Shown here in pieces: positions 50,822 through 61,488 of a DNA stretch of 64,000 nucleotides. The position numbers were made by a program, and so were the translations under genes. Origin of the DNA: Streptomyces wuyuanensis. Lineage in GTDB: Bacteria > Actinomycetota > Actinomycetes > Streptomycetales > Streptomycetaceae. The notes under the pieces are model-generated. The model was not told the DNA's origin. It made no database searches and was given only the letters and a program-made list of their open reading frames with translations. The stretch lies in contig NZ_FNHI01000010.1 of NCBI RefSeq assembly GCF_900103455.1, positions 62,001-126,000 on the forward strand, written 5' to 3'. The first letter of the stretch is position 1. Every line of letters starts with the position of its first letter.

Positions 50822-51310
50822 TCCCCGTCCGGTCCTTTCCGGACGTGATTCCTTTCCGGACGCTTCCCGGCGCCCTTCCGGATGCCTTCCACGCCGTTCC
50901 CGCCGTCTCCGAGCCTGTTCCCGCCCCACCTCCGAGCCCTTCCCGCCCGCCTCCGAATCCTTTCGCCCTTCCCCGCCCCGCCCGCCCGCCCCCACCCGGA
51001 CGGCGCTCCGTCCGGAGCCGCGGCGTAACCCGTCCCGGGGTTTCGGCCAACGCACCCGCTCACGCCCGCTTGACGTCCCTCGGCCGCGTTCGGCACTCCG
51101 GGCGGTCCGGTCGCGCCCAGGTCAGGGGCGTGCGAGAGGGCTCCAGGGGACTGTGTGTACACAGAACCTTGGTGAGAGCTCCCCCTCATCCACCGTCGCG
51201 GCCGCATCCCCAGCCCTTAGACTCCCTCCAGTGACAGGCTGCGGCCGCGAGGGCAAGATGGCCCCGGCCGTCCGCCGCAAGATGCTGTAGGTCAGGGAGG
51301 AAGCGTCGTC
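50822..51310 (+). other. Upstream region of the large sensor-like gene
   Basis: About 490 bases. A C/T-rich tract (50833-51000) has the repeat CTTTCCGGACG twice. TAGACT (51218) is a possible -10 element. A possible 10-codon leader (51258-51290, ATG GCC ... CTG TAG; MAPAVRRKML) has GAGGG 4 nt upstream and ends 20 bp before the GTG of the large gene. No other gene is visible. Confidence 0.4.
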
Positions 51311-54300
51311 GTGAGCAGCAGGCCATCCCGAGGCGCTGCTCGCCTCGCCGCCATACTCGACGCCCTCCCGGACGGGCTCGTCCTCGTCAACTGCAACGGC
51401 ACGGTCGTCAACGCCAACACGATCGCCCTCGAGATGTTCGAGGCCCCCGGCACCGCGCTCGTCGGGCGCGGCCTCCTCGACCTGCTGCCGGCCTTCGACT
51501 CCAAGCTCATCCCCGGTTCGATGCGCCGCCCCGACTCCGCCGACGAGCGCGGCCGCACGAAGCCGACCCGGATGGTCGCCCGCCGCACGGACGGCAGCGA
51601 GTTCCCCGTGGAGGTGACCAGCGCCAGCCTCGAGGACGGCCGTGAGGCGTACGACTCGGCCGGCGTCGGAGCCGGCTACACCGGCGACGAACTCCTGATG
51701 CTCGTCGTGCGCGATCTGTCGGGCACCGTCGACACCGAGGCCGAACTCGCACGCTCCCAGCGGCAGACCGAGATGATCCTGCGCGCCGCCGCCGAGGGCG
51801 TCGTCGGCACGGACACCGACGGCCGCGTGGTCCTCGTCAACCCGGCCGCCGCCCAGATCCTCGGCTTCCGCGCCAGCGACCTCGGCGGCAAGGAACTGCA
51901 CCCGCTGATCCTGCACTCGCGCCCGGAGGGCGAGCCGTTCCCGTACGAGGAGTCCCCGCTCGCCGACACCCTCAAGTCCGGGCGCAAGCACCGGGTCCGC
52001 GGCCAGGTGCTGTGGGCCAAGGACGGCAAGCCGGTGCCGGTCGACCTGACGACCGCGCCGGTGCGGGACGGTGAGCAGCTGGTCGGCGCGGTGATGACGT
52101 TCACCGACCGGCGGCCCTACGAGGAGCAGGCGGAGCGCCACGCCGCGCAGATCGCCGAGCGGGACGAGAAGTACACCGCGGACATCGCGGAGCGCGACGA
52201 GAAGTACGCGACCGACATGGCCGAGCGGGACGAGCGGCACGCGGCCGAGCTGGCCGAACTGGTGGAGAAGCACACCGCGGAGATCGCGGACAGGACCGAG
52301 CAGTACGCGGCGGAGATCGAGGCCCGGGACGAACGGGAGACCTCGCTGGCCGCCCGGCACGCCCAGCTGGCCGCGGTGCTCGGCGACGCCCTGCGCGGGC
52401 CCCTGGAGGAGCTGCGCGGCGAGCTCGGGAAGCTGGCCGCCGATCCGGCGGGCCAGCTGTGGCCCGAGGCCAACCAGATCCTGCACCACCTGGCCGCGGG
52501 CTACGCCCGGATGACGACCCTGGTCGACAACGTCCTGGGCTTCCAGCGGCTGGACGCCGGCACGGAGCAGCTGCACAAGGGTGTCGTCCTGCTCGACGCG
52601 GTCGTGGCGGCCGGGGTCGAGGGCGCGGTCGAGCTGATCGGACCCGGACGGGCGCAGTTCGCGGTCCACGCCCCGCCGATCGAGGCCGAGGTCGACGGGA
52701 TCCGGCTGGCGACGGCGCTGGCCCATCTGGTGGCCGATGTCGCCGGCATCGACTCGACGGGCAAGGCCCGGGTCGTGCCGGGCGCCGGGTACGTCGACTC
52801 GACCATCGTGGTCGCGGCCGCGCAGCGCGGCGACGTCGTACGGATCGAGGTGCGCGGCCCCTACTCCGGCGGTGATCCGGTGCACGAGCCCATCGTCCGC
52901 GGCATCGTGACCGCGCACGGCGGCGTGCTGCAGACGCACGAGGTGCCGGGCATGAGCGGCAGCGCCTATGTCCTGGAGGTGCCGCTCGGCGACGGAGCCG
53001 GGACGGTGCCGTCGCCGGCGGCCGCCCCCGAGCAGCAGGCCCCTGCCGAACCCCCGGCGCAGGCCACGTCCGGCGGTGGGCGGCGGCGGGCGCGGCGGTC
53101 CTCGACGGACGCGTTCCTGGAGAGCCCGGTGGGCCCCGAGGAGGCACCGGGCTCGGCCGAGCCCTCCGGACGGCGCCGGGCGCGCACGGACGCGGAGACG
53201 AGCGGTGGCGCGAGCGGGTCGGACGGAGCCGCCGCCGGTGGCGGCACGGGCCGTCGTCGCGGCAGGCCGAGTCCCGCCGAGGCGGAGCCGGCCGCCCTTC
53301 CGGCTGCGCGTGGCGGCTCGGTCGTCACCGCGGCCGAGGCGGGTGCGGGCCGCCCCGCGCTGGGGGACACCGTCCCGCCCCAGGGTGTGAGCCCGGAGGC
53401 CGCGGTCCAGCAGGGCACCGGGCGGCGGGCCCGGCGGGCCCAGACGGCGCTTCCCGCGCTGCCGCCGGCAGGGGCGTCCCCGGACACCGCGGCGGCAACG
53501 GGCCGGGACGCCGGCCGGAGCGCCGGTCAGGGCATCGCCGCGCTGGAGCCCGCCGCCACGGGAGCGGTTTCCGGCACGGGTGCGGGAACCGGAGCACAGC
53601 AGGGCGGCAGGCGTGCGCGGCGAGCGCTCGCGACCGGCGCCGACCGGCAGGCCCCCGCCGAGGAGCCGCGGGGCCCGTTCGCGCTGCCGCCCGCAGAGGC
53701 GGACCGCACGCCGGCGTCCGCCGTCGACGAGGGCCGCCACGACCAGGTACGTCCCGAGCCGGACGCCGACCACACCCCGCCGCAGCCGCATCCCGTGCCG
53801 ACCGGGCGGCGGCGTGCCCGGCCTGCAGAGGGAGAGACACCGGGGCAGGGCATCCCCGCGCAGGCCGGCCCCGCGACGCCGCCCGCCGGCCACGCGACGC
53901 CCGCCCTGCCCGGTCCGGTGCCGCCCGCCGCCGTCCAGGCTCCCGCCGCGACCGTCGGCGACACCGGTTCCGTCCCGCTGCCCCCCGCCGTCCCGGTCCC
54001 GACGGCCGGCGACACCGGTTCCGTCCCGCTGCCCCCGGCCGTCCCGGTCCCGACGGCCGAGCCACCGGTCCAGTCCCCTCGCGCCGCCCAGCCGCTGCCC
54101 GCCGAGGCCCCGGCAGCCGCGGCGCGGACGACCACGCCTGCGCGGGGGACCGCCGCGCCGCAGCCCGCTCCCGAGCCGGTCGACCCCGACGCGTCGCAGG
54201 GCAGGGCGTTCAGCGTGCGCACGCTCGGTCAGGGCGTGCCCTTCGCCCAGCAGATCGCCCAGCAGCAGAACCGGCAGGGCGTGCCCGCCGCACCGGTCGC

Positions 54301-55327
54301 GTCCCTGCCGCAGGCCGCCGCCCAGAACCAGACGCTCGGCTCCGGCCGCCGCCGCAAACTGGCCACCCGGCAGGAGGCCGAGAGCCAGGGGTCCGAGACG
54401 GGCGCGCGACAGCATCCGCAACCCCAGGCGGCGCCTCCCGGCGCCCCGGGTCCGTCGCAGCGGCTCGGGACGCCCGCAGAAGGCCGGGCGTACGCGATCG
54501 GCGCCCCGGACGAGGGCGCCGAGGGGCCGGAGCCGCTGGACGGTCCCGGCGGCGCGATCGAGGTCGCCAACCGGCCCGCGCCGCTGCCCCGGGACGACGA
54601 ACTCCCTCCGGAGCCGCTGGACAACCCGCGTCGGCTGCTGGTCTGGCCGGCGCCCGACGTCGCCACGCAGCAGGCGCTGAGCGACCGCGGCTACCGGCCG
54701 GTGATCGTGCATTCCCGTGAGGAGGTCGACGCGCAGATCGCCGCCTTCCCGGCCGCGCTCTTCGTCGACCCGCTGACCGGCCCGATCACCCGTACCGCGC
54801 TGCAGTCGCTGCGCCAGGCCGCGGTGGCCGCCGAGGTACCCGTGCTGCTGGCGGCCGGACTGGGGCAGGCGACGCGCGAGGCCGCGTACGGAGCGGACCC
54901 CGCCGTGCTGCTGAAGGCCCTGGCGCCGCGCGACAGCGAACAGCATCCGTCGCGGGTGCTGCTGATCGAGCAGCACGCCGACATCGCGGCCGCGCTGACG
55001 GCCACGCTGGAGCGGCGCGGGATGCAGGTCGCGCGGGCCGGGACCGACGCGGACGCGGTGGCGCTCGCCCAGCAGATGCGTCCGAACCTGGTGGTGATGG
55101 ACCTGATGCAGGTGCGTCGGCGCCGTGCGGGGATCATCGACTGGCTGCGCGCGAACGGGCAGTTGAACCGCACCCCGCTCGTCGTCTACACCTCGGCCGG
55201 GCTCGACCAGGCGGAGCTGCCGAAGCTCTCCTCGGGCGAGACCGTCCTCTTCCTGGCGGAACGCTCCACGAACGCCGAGGTCCAGGGCCGGATCGTGGAC
55301 CTCCTCGCGAAGATCGGCACCAACTGA
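51311..55327 (+). CDS. Large PAS/kinase-like/receiver-like protein with lost phosphotransfer residues
   Basis: A 1338-aa soluble protein. Two PAS domains (about 10-140: AAILDALPDGLVLVNCNGTV; about 150-270: ILRAAAEGVVGTDTDGRVVL) are followed by an 11-residue-repeat coiled coil (about 280-345). A histidine-kinase-like DHp follows (LAAVLGDALRGPLEEL, Asp359 where the phosphoacceptor His belongs), then an ATPase-like domain without clear N- and G-boxes. About 550 residues of disordered Pro/Ala/Arg linker carry a 17-aa duplication. The C-terminus has a first receiver-like fold (RRLLVWPAPDVATQQALSDR) and a second with Asp1264 (VVMDLMQ) but no conserved Lys. It is probably a signalling scaffold. GTG 51311 follows GGGAGGAAG. 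Confidence 0.85.
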   Translation: MSSRPSRGAARLAAILDALPDGLVLVNCNGTVVNANTIALEMFEAPGTALVGRGLLDLLPAFDSKLIPGSMRRPDSADERGRTKPTRMVARRTDGSEFPVEVTSASLEDGREAYDSAGVGAGYTGDELLMLVVRDLSGTVDTEAELARSQRQTEMILRAAAEGVVGTDTDGRVVLVNPAAAQILGFRASDLGGKELHPLILHSRPEGEPFPYEESPLADTLKSGRKHRVRGQVLWAKDGKPVPVDLTTAPVRDGEQLVGAVMTFTDRRPYEEQAERHAAQIAERDEKYTADIAERDEKYATDMAERDERHAAELAELVEKHTAEIADRTEQYAAEIEARDERETSLAARHAQLAAVLGDALRGPLEELRGELGKLAADPAGQLWPEANQILHHLAAGYARMTTLVDNVLGFQRLDAGTEQLHKGVVLLDAVVAAGVEGAVELIGPGRAQFAVHAPPIEAEVDGIRLATALAHLVADVAGIDSTGKARVVPGAGYVDSTIVVAAAQRGDVVRIEVRGPYSGGDPVHEPIVRGIVTAHGGVLQTHEVPGMSGSAYVLEVPLGDGAGTVPSPAAAPEQQAPAEPPAQATSGGGRRRARRSSTDAFLESPVGPEEAPGSAEPSGRRRARTDAETSGGASGSDGAAAGGGTGRRRGRPSPAEAEPAALPAARGGSVVTAAEAGAGRPALGDTVPPQGVSPEAAVQQGTGRRARRAQTALPALPPAGASPDTAAATGRDAGRSAGQGIAALEPAATGAVSGTGAGTGAQQGGRRARRALATGADRQAPAEEPRGPFALPPAEADRTPASAVDEGRHDQVRPEPDADHTPPQPHPVPTGRRRARPAEGETPGQGIPAQAGPATPPAGHATPALPGPVPPAAVQAPAATVGDTGSVPLPPAVPVPTAGDTGSVPLPPAVPVPTAEPPVQSPRAAQPLPAEAPAAAARTTTPARGTAAPQPAPEPVDPDASQGRAFSVRTLGQGVPFAQQIAQQQNRQGVPAAPVASLPQAAAQNQTLGSGRRRKLATRQEAESQGSETGARQHPQPQAAPPGAPGPSQRLGTPAEGRAYAIGAPDEGAEGPEPLDGPGGAIEVANRPAPLPRDDELPPEPLDNPRRLLVWPAPDVATQQALSDRGYRPVIVHSREEVDAQIAAFPAALFVDPLTGPITRTALQSLRQAAVAAEVPVLLAAGLGQATREAAYGADPAVLLKALAPRDSEQHPSRVLLIEQHADIAAALTATLERRGMQVARAGTDADAVALAQQMRPNLVVMDLMQVRRRRAGIIDWLRANGQLNRTPLVVYTSAGLDQAELPKLSSGETVLFLAERSTNAEVQGRIVDLLAKIGTN

Positions 55328-55493
55328 GGTCCGGCAACGCACAGCAACCGCCACCCGGAACCCCGGCGCACCGGCCGACGACCGGAATCCGGCGGCCGCC
55401 CGCGGTCCCGCCCGGAGCCGGCGGCACCCGGAGCGGGCACGGGACGGCCCGGCACGCGACGCGCACCGGGCCGTCCCCGAACACCGTGAACGC

Positions 55494-57146
<1,653 letters not shown>

Positions 57147-57196
57147 GGCGTCCTCCCGGTGGGCGCACAGCTCTAAGGGGTGTGCAGATTCTGCGC

Positions 57197-57214
57197 ACAT
57201 ACCACTCGGTATGT
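57197..57214. promoter_or_regulatory. Palindromic operator ACATACC-ACTC-GGTATGT
   Basis: A perfect 7-bp inverted repeat with a 4-nt spacer, 51 bp before the acyl-CoA ligase start. The CATACC/GGTATG half-sites are typical of TetR-type regulators of fatty-acid genes. No TetR gene is adjacent. Confidence 0.75.
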
Positions 57215-57236
57215 CACTACCCCCGGGTAAGAAAGC

Positions 57237-57782
57237 TCAGCGGACCGGGGCGAGCTCCGGGTCCTCACGGAGCTTCCCGAGCGCCCGCGAGACGGCGCTC
57301 TTGACCGTGCCCACCGAGACACCGAGCACCTCGGCGGTCTGCGCCTCGCTGAGATCCTCGTAGTACCTGAGGACGACCATCGCGCGCTGCCGGTCCGGGA
57401 GCCTCATCACGGCGCGCCACATCGCGTCGTGCAGCACCTGCTGCTCGGCCGGGTCGGCCAGGGGCAGCCCGGTGGGCTCGGGCAGCTCCTCGCAGGAGAA
57501 CTCGTCGACCTTGCGCTTGCGCCACTGCGACGTACGGGTGTTGAGCAGCGCGCGGCGGACGTATCCGTCGAGGGCTCGGTGGTCCTCGATGCGCTCCCAG
57601 GCGACATAGGTCTTGGCGAGCGCGGTCTGCAGCAGATCCTCGGCGTCGTTCGGGTTGGCCGTGAGGGAGCGGGCGGTCCGCAGCAGCACGGGCCCCCGCG
57701 CCCGTACGTACGACGAGAACGAGGTGTAGGAGGTCGGCGGCACGGCGGCGCTGGAGGCGGTCGTGCAGACTGGCGTGGTCAT
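57237..57782 (-). CDS. SigE-family ECF sigma factor
   Basis: A 181-aa ECF sigma factor: region 2 (SYVRARGPVLLRTARSLTAN, NDAEDLLQTALAKTYVAWER, GYVRRALLNTRTSQWRKRKV) and region 4 (LPDRQRAMVVLRYYEDLSEA, QTAEVLGVSVGTVKSAVSRA). This is the SigE/SCO-type family common in Streptomyces, often without a linked anti-sigma factor, and none is seen here. ATG 57782 keeps the Thr/Ser-rich N-terminus. It is upstream of the ligase gene on the same strand, with the operator between them. Confidence 0.9.
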   Translation of the reverse strand: MTTPVCTTASSAAVPPTSYTSFSSYVRARGPVLLRTARSLTANPNDAEDLLQTALAKTYVAWERIEDHRALDGYVRRALLNTRTSQWRKRKVDEFSCEELPEPTGLPLADPAEQQVLHDAMWRAVMRLPDRQRAMVVLRYYEDLSEAQTAEVLGVSVGTVKSAVSRALGKLREDPELAPVR

Positions 57783-57931
57783 GGCTCCACGCTAGGAGCG
57801 GGGGCCTCCCACCCGGATCGGCCCCAGGTCCCGAACCCGGATCCGCCTCAGGTTGTAGGGGTGGAGCGGCCCTCACCTCCTCTGGGTGGAGGAGGCCTCG
57901 GCTCCGCCTCAGGGTCCCGCACATCGCCGGG

Positions 57932-59098
57932 TCATCCGTCCGCCCCGAGGATCAGCGCCGAGGTCGGGACACCCGTGCCGGCCGTGACCAGGGCACGGGC
58001 CGCCCCGGCGGTCTGGTTGACGGAGGTGCCCCGCAGCTGTCTGACCGCTTCGGCGATGCCGTTCATGCCGTGCAGATACGCCTCCCCCAGCTGGCCCCCG
58101 TGCGTGTTCAGTGGGAGGGCGTCCGCCGCGACGAACTCGGCCGCCTCGCCCCGTCCGCAGAAGCCGAACTCCTCCAGCTGCATCAGGACATAGGGGGTGA
58201 AGTGGTCGTAGAGGATGCCCACGTCGATGTCGCCGGGCCCCAGCCCGGAGGTCCGCCAGAGCTGCCGGGCGACGACACCCATCTCGGGCAGTCCGGTGAG
58301 ATCGTCGCGGTAGTAGCTCGTCATCTGCTCCTGGGCGCGACCCGCGCCCTGGGCAGCGGCGACCACGACCGCGGGAGGCCGGGGCAGGTCCCGCGCCCGC
58401 TCGACGGAGGTCACGACGAGGGCCTGGCCGCCGTCGGTCTCCTGGCAGCAGTCCAGCAGCCGCAGCGGCTCGACGATCCAGCGGGAGGACGCGTGGTCGT
58501 CGAGGGTGATGGGCCTTCCGTGGAAGTACGCCGCCGGGTTGCGGGCCGCATGCCGCCGCCCCGTCACGGCCACCTGCCCGAACGCCTCGGGCGTCAGCCC
58601 GTGGGTGTGGAGGTAGCGCTGGGCCGTCATGGCCACCCAGGACGCCGGGGTCAGCAGCCCGAACGGAAGGTTCCAGCCGAGGGCCACACCCTCCGCCGAG
58701 GGTTCGCGCTGATGCACCCCCGAGCCGAATCTCCGTCCCGACCGCTCGTTGAACGCCCGGTAGCAGACGATGACTTCGGCCACGCCGGCGGCCACGGCGA
58801 GGGCCGCCTGCTGCACGGTCGCGCACGCGGCGCCGCCGCCGTAGTGGACGCGGGAGAAGAAGGAGAGCTCACCGATCCCGGCCGCCTGGGCGACGGTGAT
58901 CTCGGGATTGGTGTCCATGGTGAACGTGACCATGCCGTCGACGTCGGCGGGGGAGAGCCCGGCGTCGTCGATCGCGGCCCGCACCGCTTCGACGGCCAGC
59001 CGCAGTTCGCTGCGTCCGGAGTCCTTGGAGAACTCCGTCGCGCCGATGCCGACGACGGCGGCCCGGCCACCGAGCGAGTCGGCCCTGTGCAGGCTCAC
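57932..59098 (-). CDS. Thiolase-like lipid-transfer protein (Ltp2-like aldolase)
   Basis: A 388-aa thiolase-superfamily protein: GRAAVVGIGATEFSKDSGRS, VDGMVTFTMDTNPEITVAQA, HYGGGAACATVQQAALAVAA, DHFTPYVLMQLEEFGFCGRG, LNTHGGQLGEAYLHGMNGIA. The catalytic Cys of true thiolases is not in its usual place, and the C-terminal HGMNG replaces the usual xGHPxG. In mycobacteria Ltp2 is the retro-aldolase that works with the DUF35 domain of ChsH2 to release propionyl-CoA from the steroid side chain; the DUF35 partner is two genes upstream. Its GTG overlaps the MaoC stop by 4 bp. It is the last gene of the operon. Confidence 0.85.
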   Translation of the reverse strand: MSLHRADSLGGRAAVVGIGATEFSKDSGRSELRLAVEAVRAAIDDAGLSPADVDGMVTFTMDTNPEITVAQAAGIGELSFFSRVHYGGGAACATVQQAALAVAAGVAEVIVCYRAFNERSGRRFGSGVHQREPSAEGVALGWNLPFGLLTPASWVAMTAQRYLHTHGLTPEAFGQVAVTGRRHAARNPAAYFHGRPITLDDHASSRWIVEPLRLLDCCQETDGGQALVVTSVERARDLPRPPAVVVAAAQGAGRAQEQMTSYYRDDLTGLPEMGVVARQLWRTSGLGPGDIDVGILYDHFTPYVLMQLEEFGFCGRGEAAEFVAADALPLNTHGGQLGEAYLHGMNGIAEAVRQLRGTSVNQTAGAARALVTAGTGVPTSALILGADG

Positions 59099-59520
59099 GC
59101 CACCGCCTCCCCGGGCAGGGCGACGGTCACCGTGCCGGTGACGTGGTGGCCGAGGCCGTTGGCCCCGACCACGCGCACCACCGCCGTGTCCCCGTCGACC
59201 TCGGTGACCGTGCCGGTCAACGTCATCGTGTCGCCGGGGTGGTTGGGAGCGCCGAGCCGTATCGCCACTCTGCGGAGCACGGCTCCCGGGCCGAAGTGGT
59301 CCGTGATGTACCGCCCGACGAGGCCGTTGGTCGTCAGGATGTTCATGAAGATGTCGGGCGAGCCCTTCTCCCGGGCGAGTTCCGCGTCATGGTGCACGTC
59401 CTGGTAGTCCCGGGAGGCGATGGCCCCCGCGACGATCAACGTGCGCGTGATCGGTACGGTCAGCGGGGGCAGCTCGTCGCCCGCACGCGGGCCGCGGGTA
59501 GCGGTTCCGTTCGTGCTCAT
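59095..59520 (-). CDS. MaoC-like hydratase (ChsH1-like)
   Basis: A 141-aa single hot-dog domain: LPPLTVPITRTLIVAGAIAS, RDYQDVHHDAELAREKGSPD (the hydratase motif RDxxxxHxD), IFMNILTTNGLVGRYITDHF. This length and motif match the small subunit of enoyl-CoA hydratase ChsH1, which works with a MaoC-DUF35 subunit like the one encoded at 60556-61488. ATG 59520 overlaps the upstream stop by 4 bp. Confidence 0.87.
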   Translation of the reverse strand: MSTNGTATRGPRAGDELPPLTVPITRTLIVAGAIASRDYQDVHHDAELAREKGSPDIFMNILTTNGLVGRYITDHFGPGAVLRRVAIRLGAPNHPGDTMTLTGTVTEVDGDTAVVRVVGANGLGHHVTGTVTVALPGEAVA

Positions 59521-60554
59521 GCCGTCTCCTCCTTCTCCTCGTGGGCCAGCACCGCACCGAGTTCGTCCAGCAGCCGGGCGCCGCAGCCCAGATGGGCGCC
59601 GATCTGGCGGCCCCAGAGGAAGTGCCGGTGGACGGGGTGGTCCAGATCGGCTCCGATGCCGCCGTGCAGATGCTGGCCGGTGTGCACGACCCGGCGTCCG
59701 GCCTCGGACGCCCACCAGCCCGCCGTGAGCACCTGGGTGGCGCAGGGCAGCCCTTCGTCGAACCGCCATGCCGCCTCGTAGGTCGTGACGCGGATCGCTT
59801 CCGTGTCCATGTGGGCGTCGGCCGCCCGGAGCTGGACCGCCTGCCGGGTGGCGAGCGGGCGCCCGAACTGCTCCCGCACGGACGTGTGCGCCACGGCCCG
59901 GGCGAGCGATCCCGCGCACACCCCGGCCTGGAGGCCGGCGAAGGCGACTCTGGCCGCTGCGAGCACATCCCCGTACGCCTCACCGCTCCCCAGCCGTTCG
60001 GCGGGTGTGGCGTCCAGCCGGAGCGCGGCCGCGGCCCAGGGAGCGGTCGTCTCCACCGGAACGGTCCCCGCGTCCGCCACCCGCACCAGCCAGAGCCCCC
60101 GGTCCGCGTCCGGCACCAGGACGTGCGTGGCGTCCCGCAGCCACGGCACCCACCCGGTCGTACCGGTCAGCCGGCCGTCGGTGCCGGCCCGTACCGCTCC
60201 CTGGTCCGGGAAGGCGCCGGTCGCCACGGCCGAACCGTCCCGGAGCGCCGGCAGGAGGCGCGCCCGCTGCTCCTCCGTGCCGTGCCGGCCCACGCCCAGC
60301 AGCCCGTACACGCAGTTCACCGCGAACGGCACCTGCGCGGTGGTGCGCCCCTGCTCCTCCAGCAGCAGGACCAGGCCGAGCAGTCCGACGTCCTCGACGG
60401 CCGAGGTCAGTCCGGTCGCGCACAACGCCTTCCACAGCTCCGCGTCCGTCCCCGTCCCCGCGGCGGACAGTCGCTCCGGGGTGGAGAGGTCCCCGAAGAT
60501 CCGCGCGGCCAGCTCACGGGCCGCCGTCTGCTCCTCGGTCGGGGTGAAGTCCAT
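59517..60554 (-). CDS. Acyl-CoA dehydrogenase, second subunit (ChsE2/FadE29-like)
   Basis: A 345-aa acyl-CoA dehydrogenase: MDFTPTEEQTAARELAARIF, LLEEQGRTTAQVPFAVNCVY, VAHTSVREQFGRPLATRQAV, and the C-terminal TGQHLHGGIGADLDHPVHRH typical of the FAD-binding half. It is shorter than usual (about 380) and lacks a clear YEGT-type catalytic Glu. In the mycobacterial system such subunits form alpha2beta2 enzymes with a partner, here the gene at 61485-62648. One base separates it from the upstream stop. Confidence 0.85.
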   Translation of the reverse strand: MDFTPTEEQTAARELAARIFGDLSTPERLSAAGTGTDAELWKALCATGLTSAVEDVGLLGLVLLLEEQGRTTAQVPFAVNCVYGLLGVGRHGTEEQRARLLPALRDGSAVATGAFPDQGAVRAGTDGRLTGTTGWVPWLRDATHVLVPDADRGLWLVRVADAGTVPVETTAPWAAAALRLDATPAERLGSGEAYGDVLAAARVAFAGLQAGVCAGSLARAVAHTSVREQFGRPLATRQAVQLRAADAHMDTEAIRVTTYEAAWRFDEGLPCATQVLTAGWWASEAGRRVVHTGQHLHGGIGADLDHPVHRHFLWGRQIGAHLGCGARLLDELGAVLAHEEKEETA

Positions 60555-60555
60555 G

Positions 60556-61488
60556 TCAGCCCGCCCCCTCCGCCAGGGCCCGGAACACCGGCAGCTCCAG
60601 GTCCTCGTCGGCCCTGAAGAACTCCAGCCGGACGGGCGTCCCGATGCGCACCTTGTCGTACGGCACCCCGATCACATTGCCGACCATCCGCACGCCCTCG
60701 GCCAGCTCGACTAGCCCCACCGCGTAAGGGCCCGCCCCCTCCCGACCGCCCTCGGAGCCGGCGAAGGCCGGGAAGGGCGGGTGGTGCATCACCACGTACG
60801 AGTAGACGGTCCCCTCGCCCTCGGCCTCGACCGTGTCCCAGTCCGGTGAACCGCACGCCCCGCAGCCCGGGAGCCAGGGGAAGCGCAGCTTCGCGCACGA
60901 GGCGCAGCGCTGGATCAGCAGTCTGTGCTGGGCGACGCCCTCCCAGAACCCGGCGTTGTCCCGGTTGACCACCGGGCGCGGGCGCCGCGGCGCGGGCCGC
61001 ATCCCGGCCGCCGGCGCGTACTTGAGGATGCGGAAGCGGTGCGTCCCGGCGAGCTCGCCGTCCGCCCGGATGTCCATCCTGGTGGTGACGAAGTAGCCCG
61101 CGCCCAGCCTGGTGGTCTTGCGGGGTGAGACCGTCTCGATCACCGAGTCGAAGGTGATCCGGTGTCCCGGCCGCAGCGGGAGCCGGTACTCCTGCTCGCA
61201 GTCGGTCGCCACCACCGCGGCGAATCCGGCGCCGTCCAGCAGCGCGAACAGCTCGTCGTGCGCTCCCGTGCGGCCCGTGTGCCCGGACAGCCCGCCCATC
61301 GTCCAGGCCTGGAGCATGGTCGGCGGAGCGATCACGTCCGGTCCCTCGTACGCCGGGTTCCGGTCACCCATCACCTCGCACCAGTGCCTGATCATCGGCT
61401 CGTTCACCAGGTCCTTGCCGATCCCGGAGGCCGAGGCGCTCCGCCCCTCGTACGCCTTCAGCAGCGGATACAGCTCGTCCTCGCTCAC
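60556..61488 (-). CDS. MaoC-DUF35 fusion protein (ChsH2-like)
   Basis: A 310-aa two-domain protein. The N-terminal MaoC domain (VNEPMIRHWCEVMGDRNPAY, PPTMLQAWTMGGLSGHTGRT) is followed by a DUF35 OB-fold/rubredoxin domain with cysteines in QRCASCAKLRFPWLPGCGAC and FRADEDLELPVFRA. This architecture is specific to ChsH2-type proteins: the MaoC half pairs with ChsH1 as hydratase, the DUF35 half with Ltp2 as aldolase. GTG 61488 has GGAGGGGGAAGC upstream and overlaps the previous stop by 4 bp. Confidence 0.9.
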   Translation of the reverse strand: MSEDELYPLLKAYEGRSASASGIGKDLVNEPMIRHWCEVMGDRNPAYEGPDVIAPPTMLQAWTMGGLSGHTGRTGAHDELFALLDGAGFAAVVATDCEQEYRLPLRPGHRITFDSVIETVSPRKTTRLGAGYFVTTRMDIRADGELAGTHRFRILKYAPAAGMRPAPRRPRPVVNRDNAGFWEGVAQHRLLIQRCASCAKLRFPWLPGCGACGSPDWDTVEAEGEGTVYSYVVMHHPPFPAFAGSEGGREGAGPYAVGLVELAEGVRMVGNVIGVPYDKVRIGTPVRLEFFRADEDLELPVFRALAEGAG

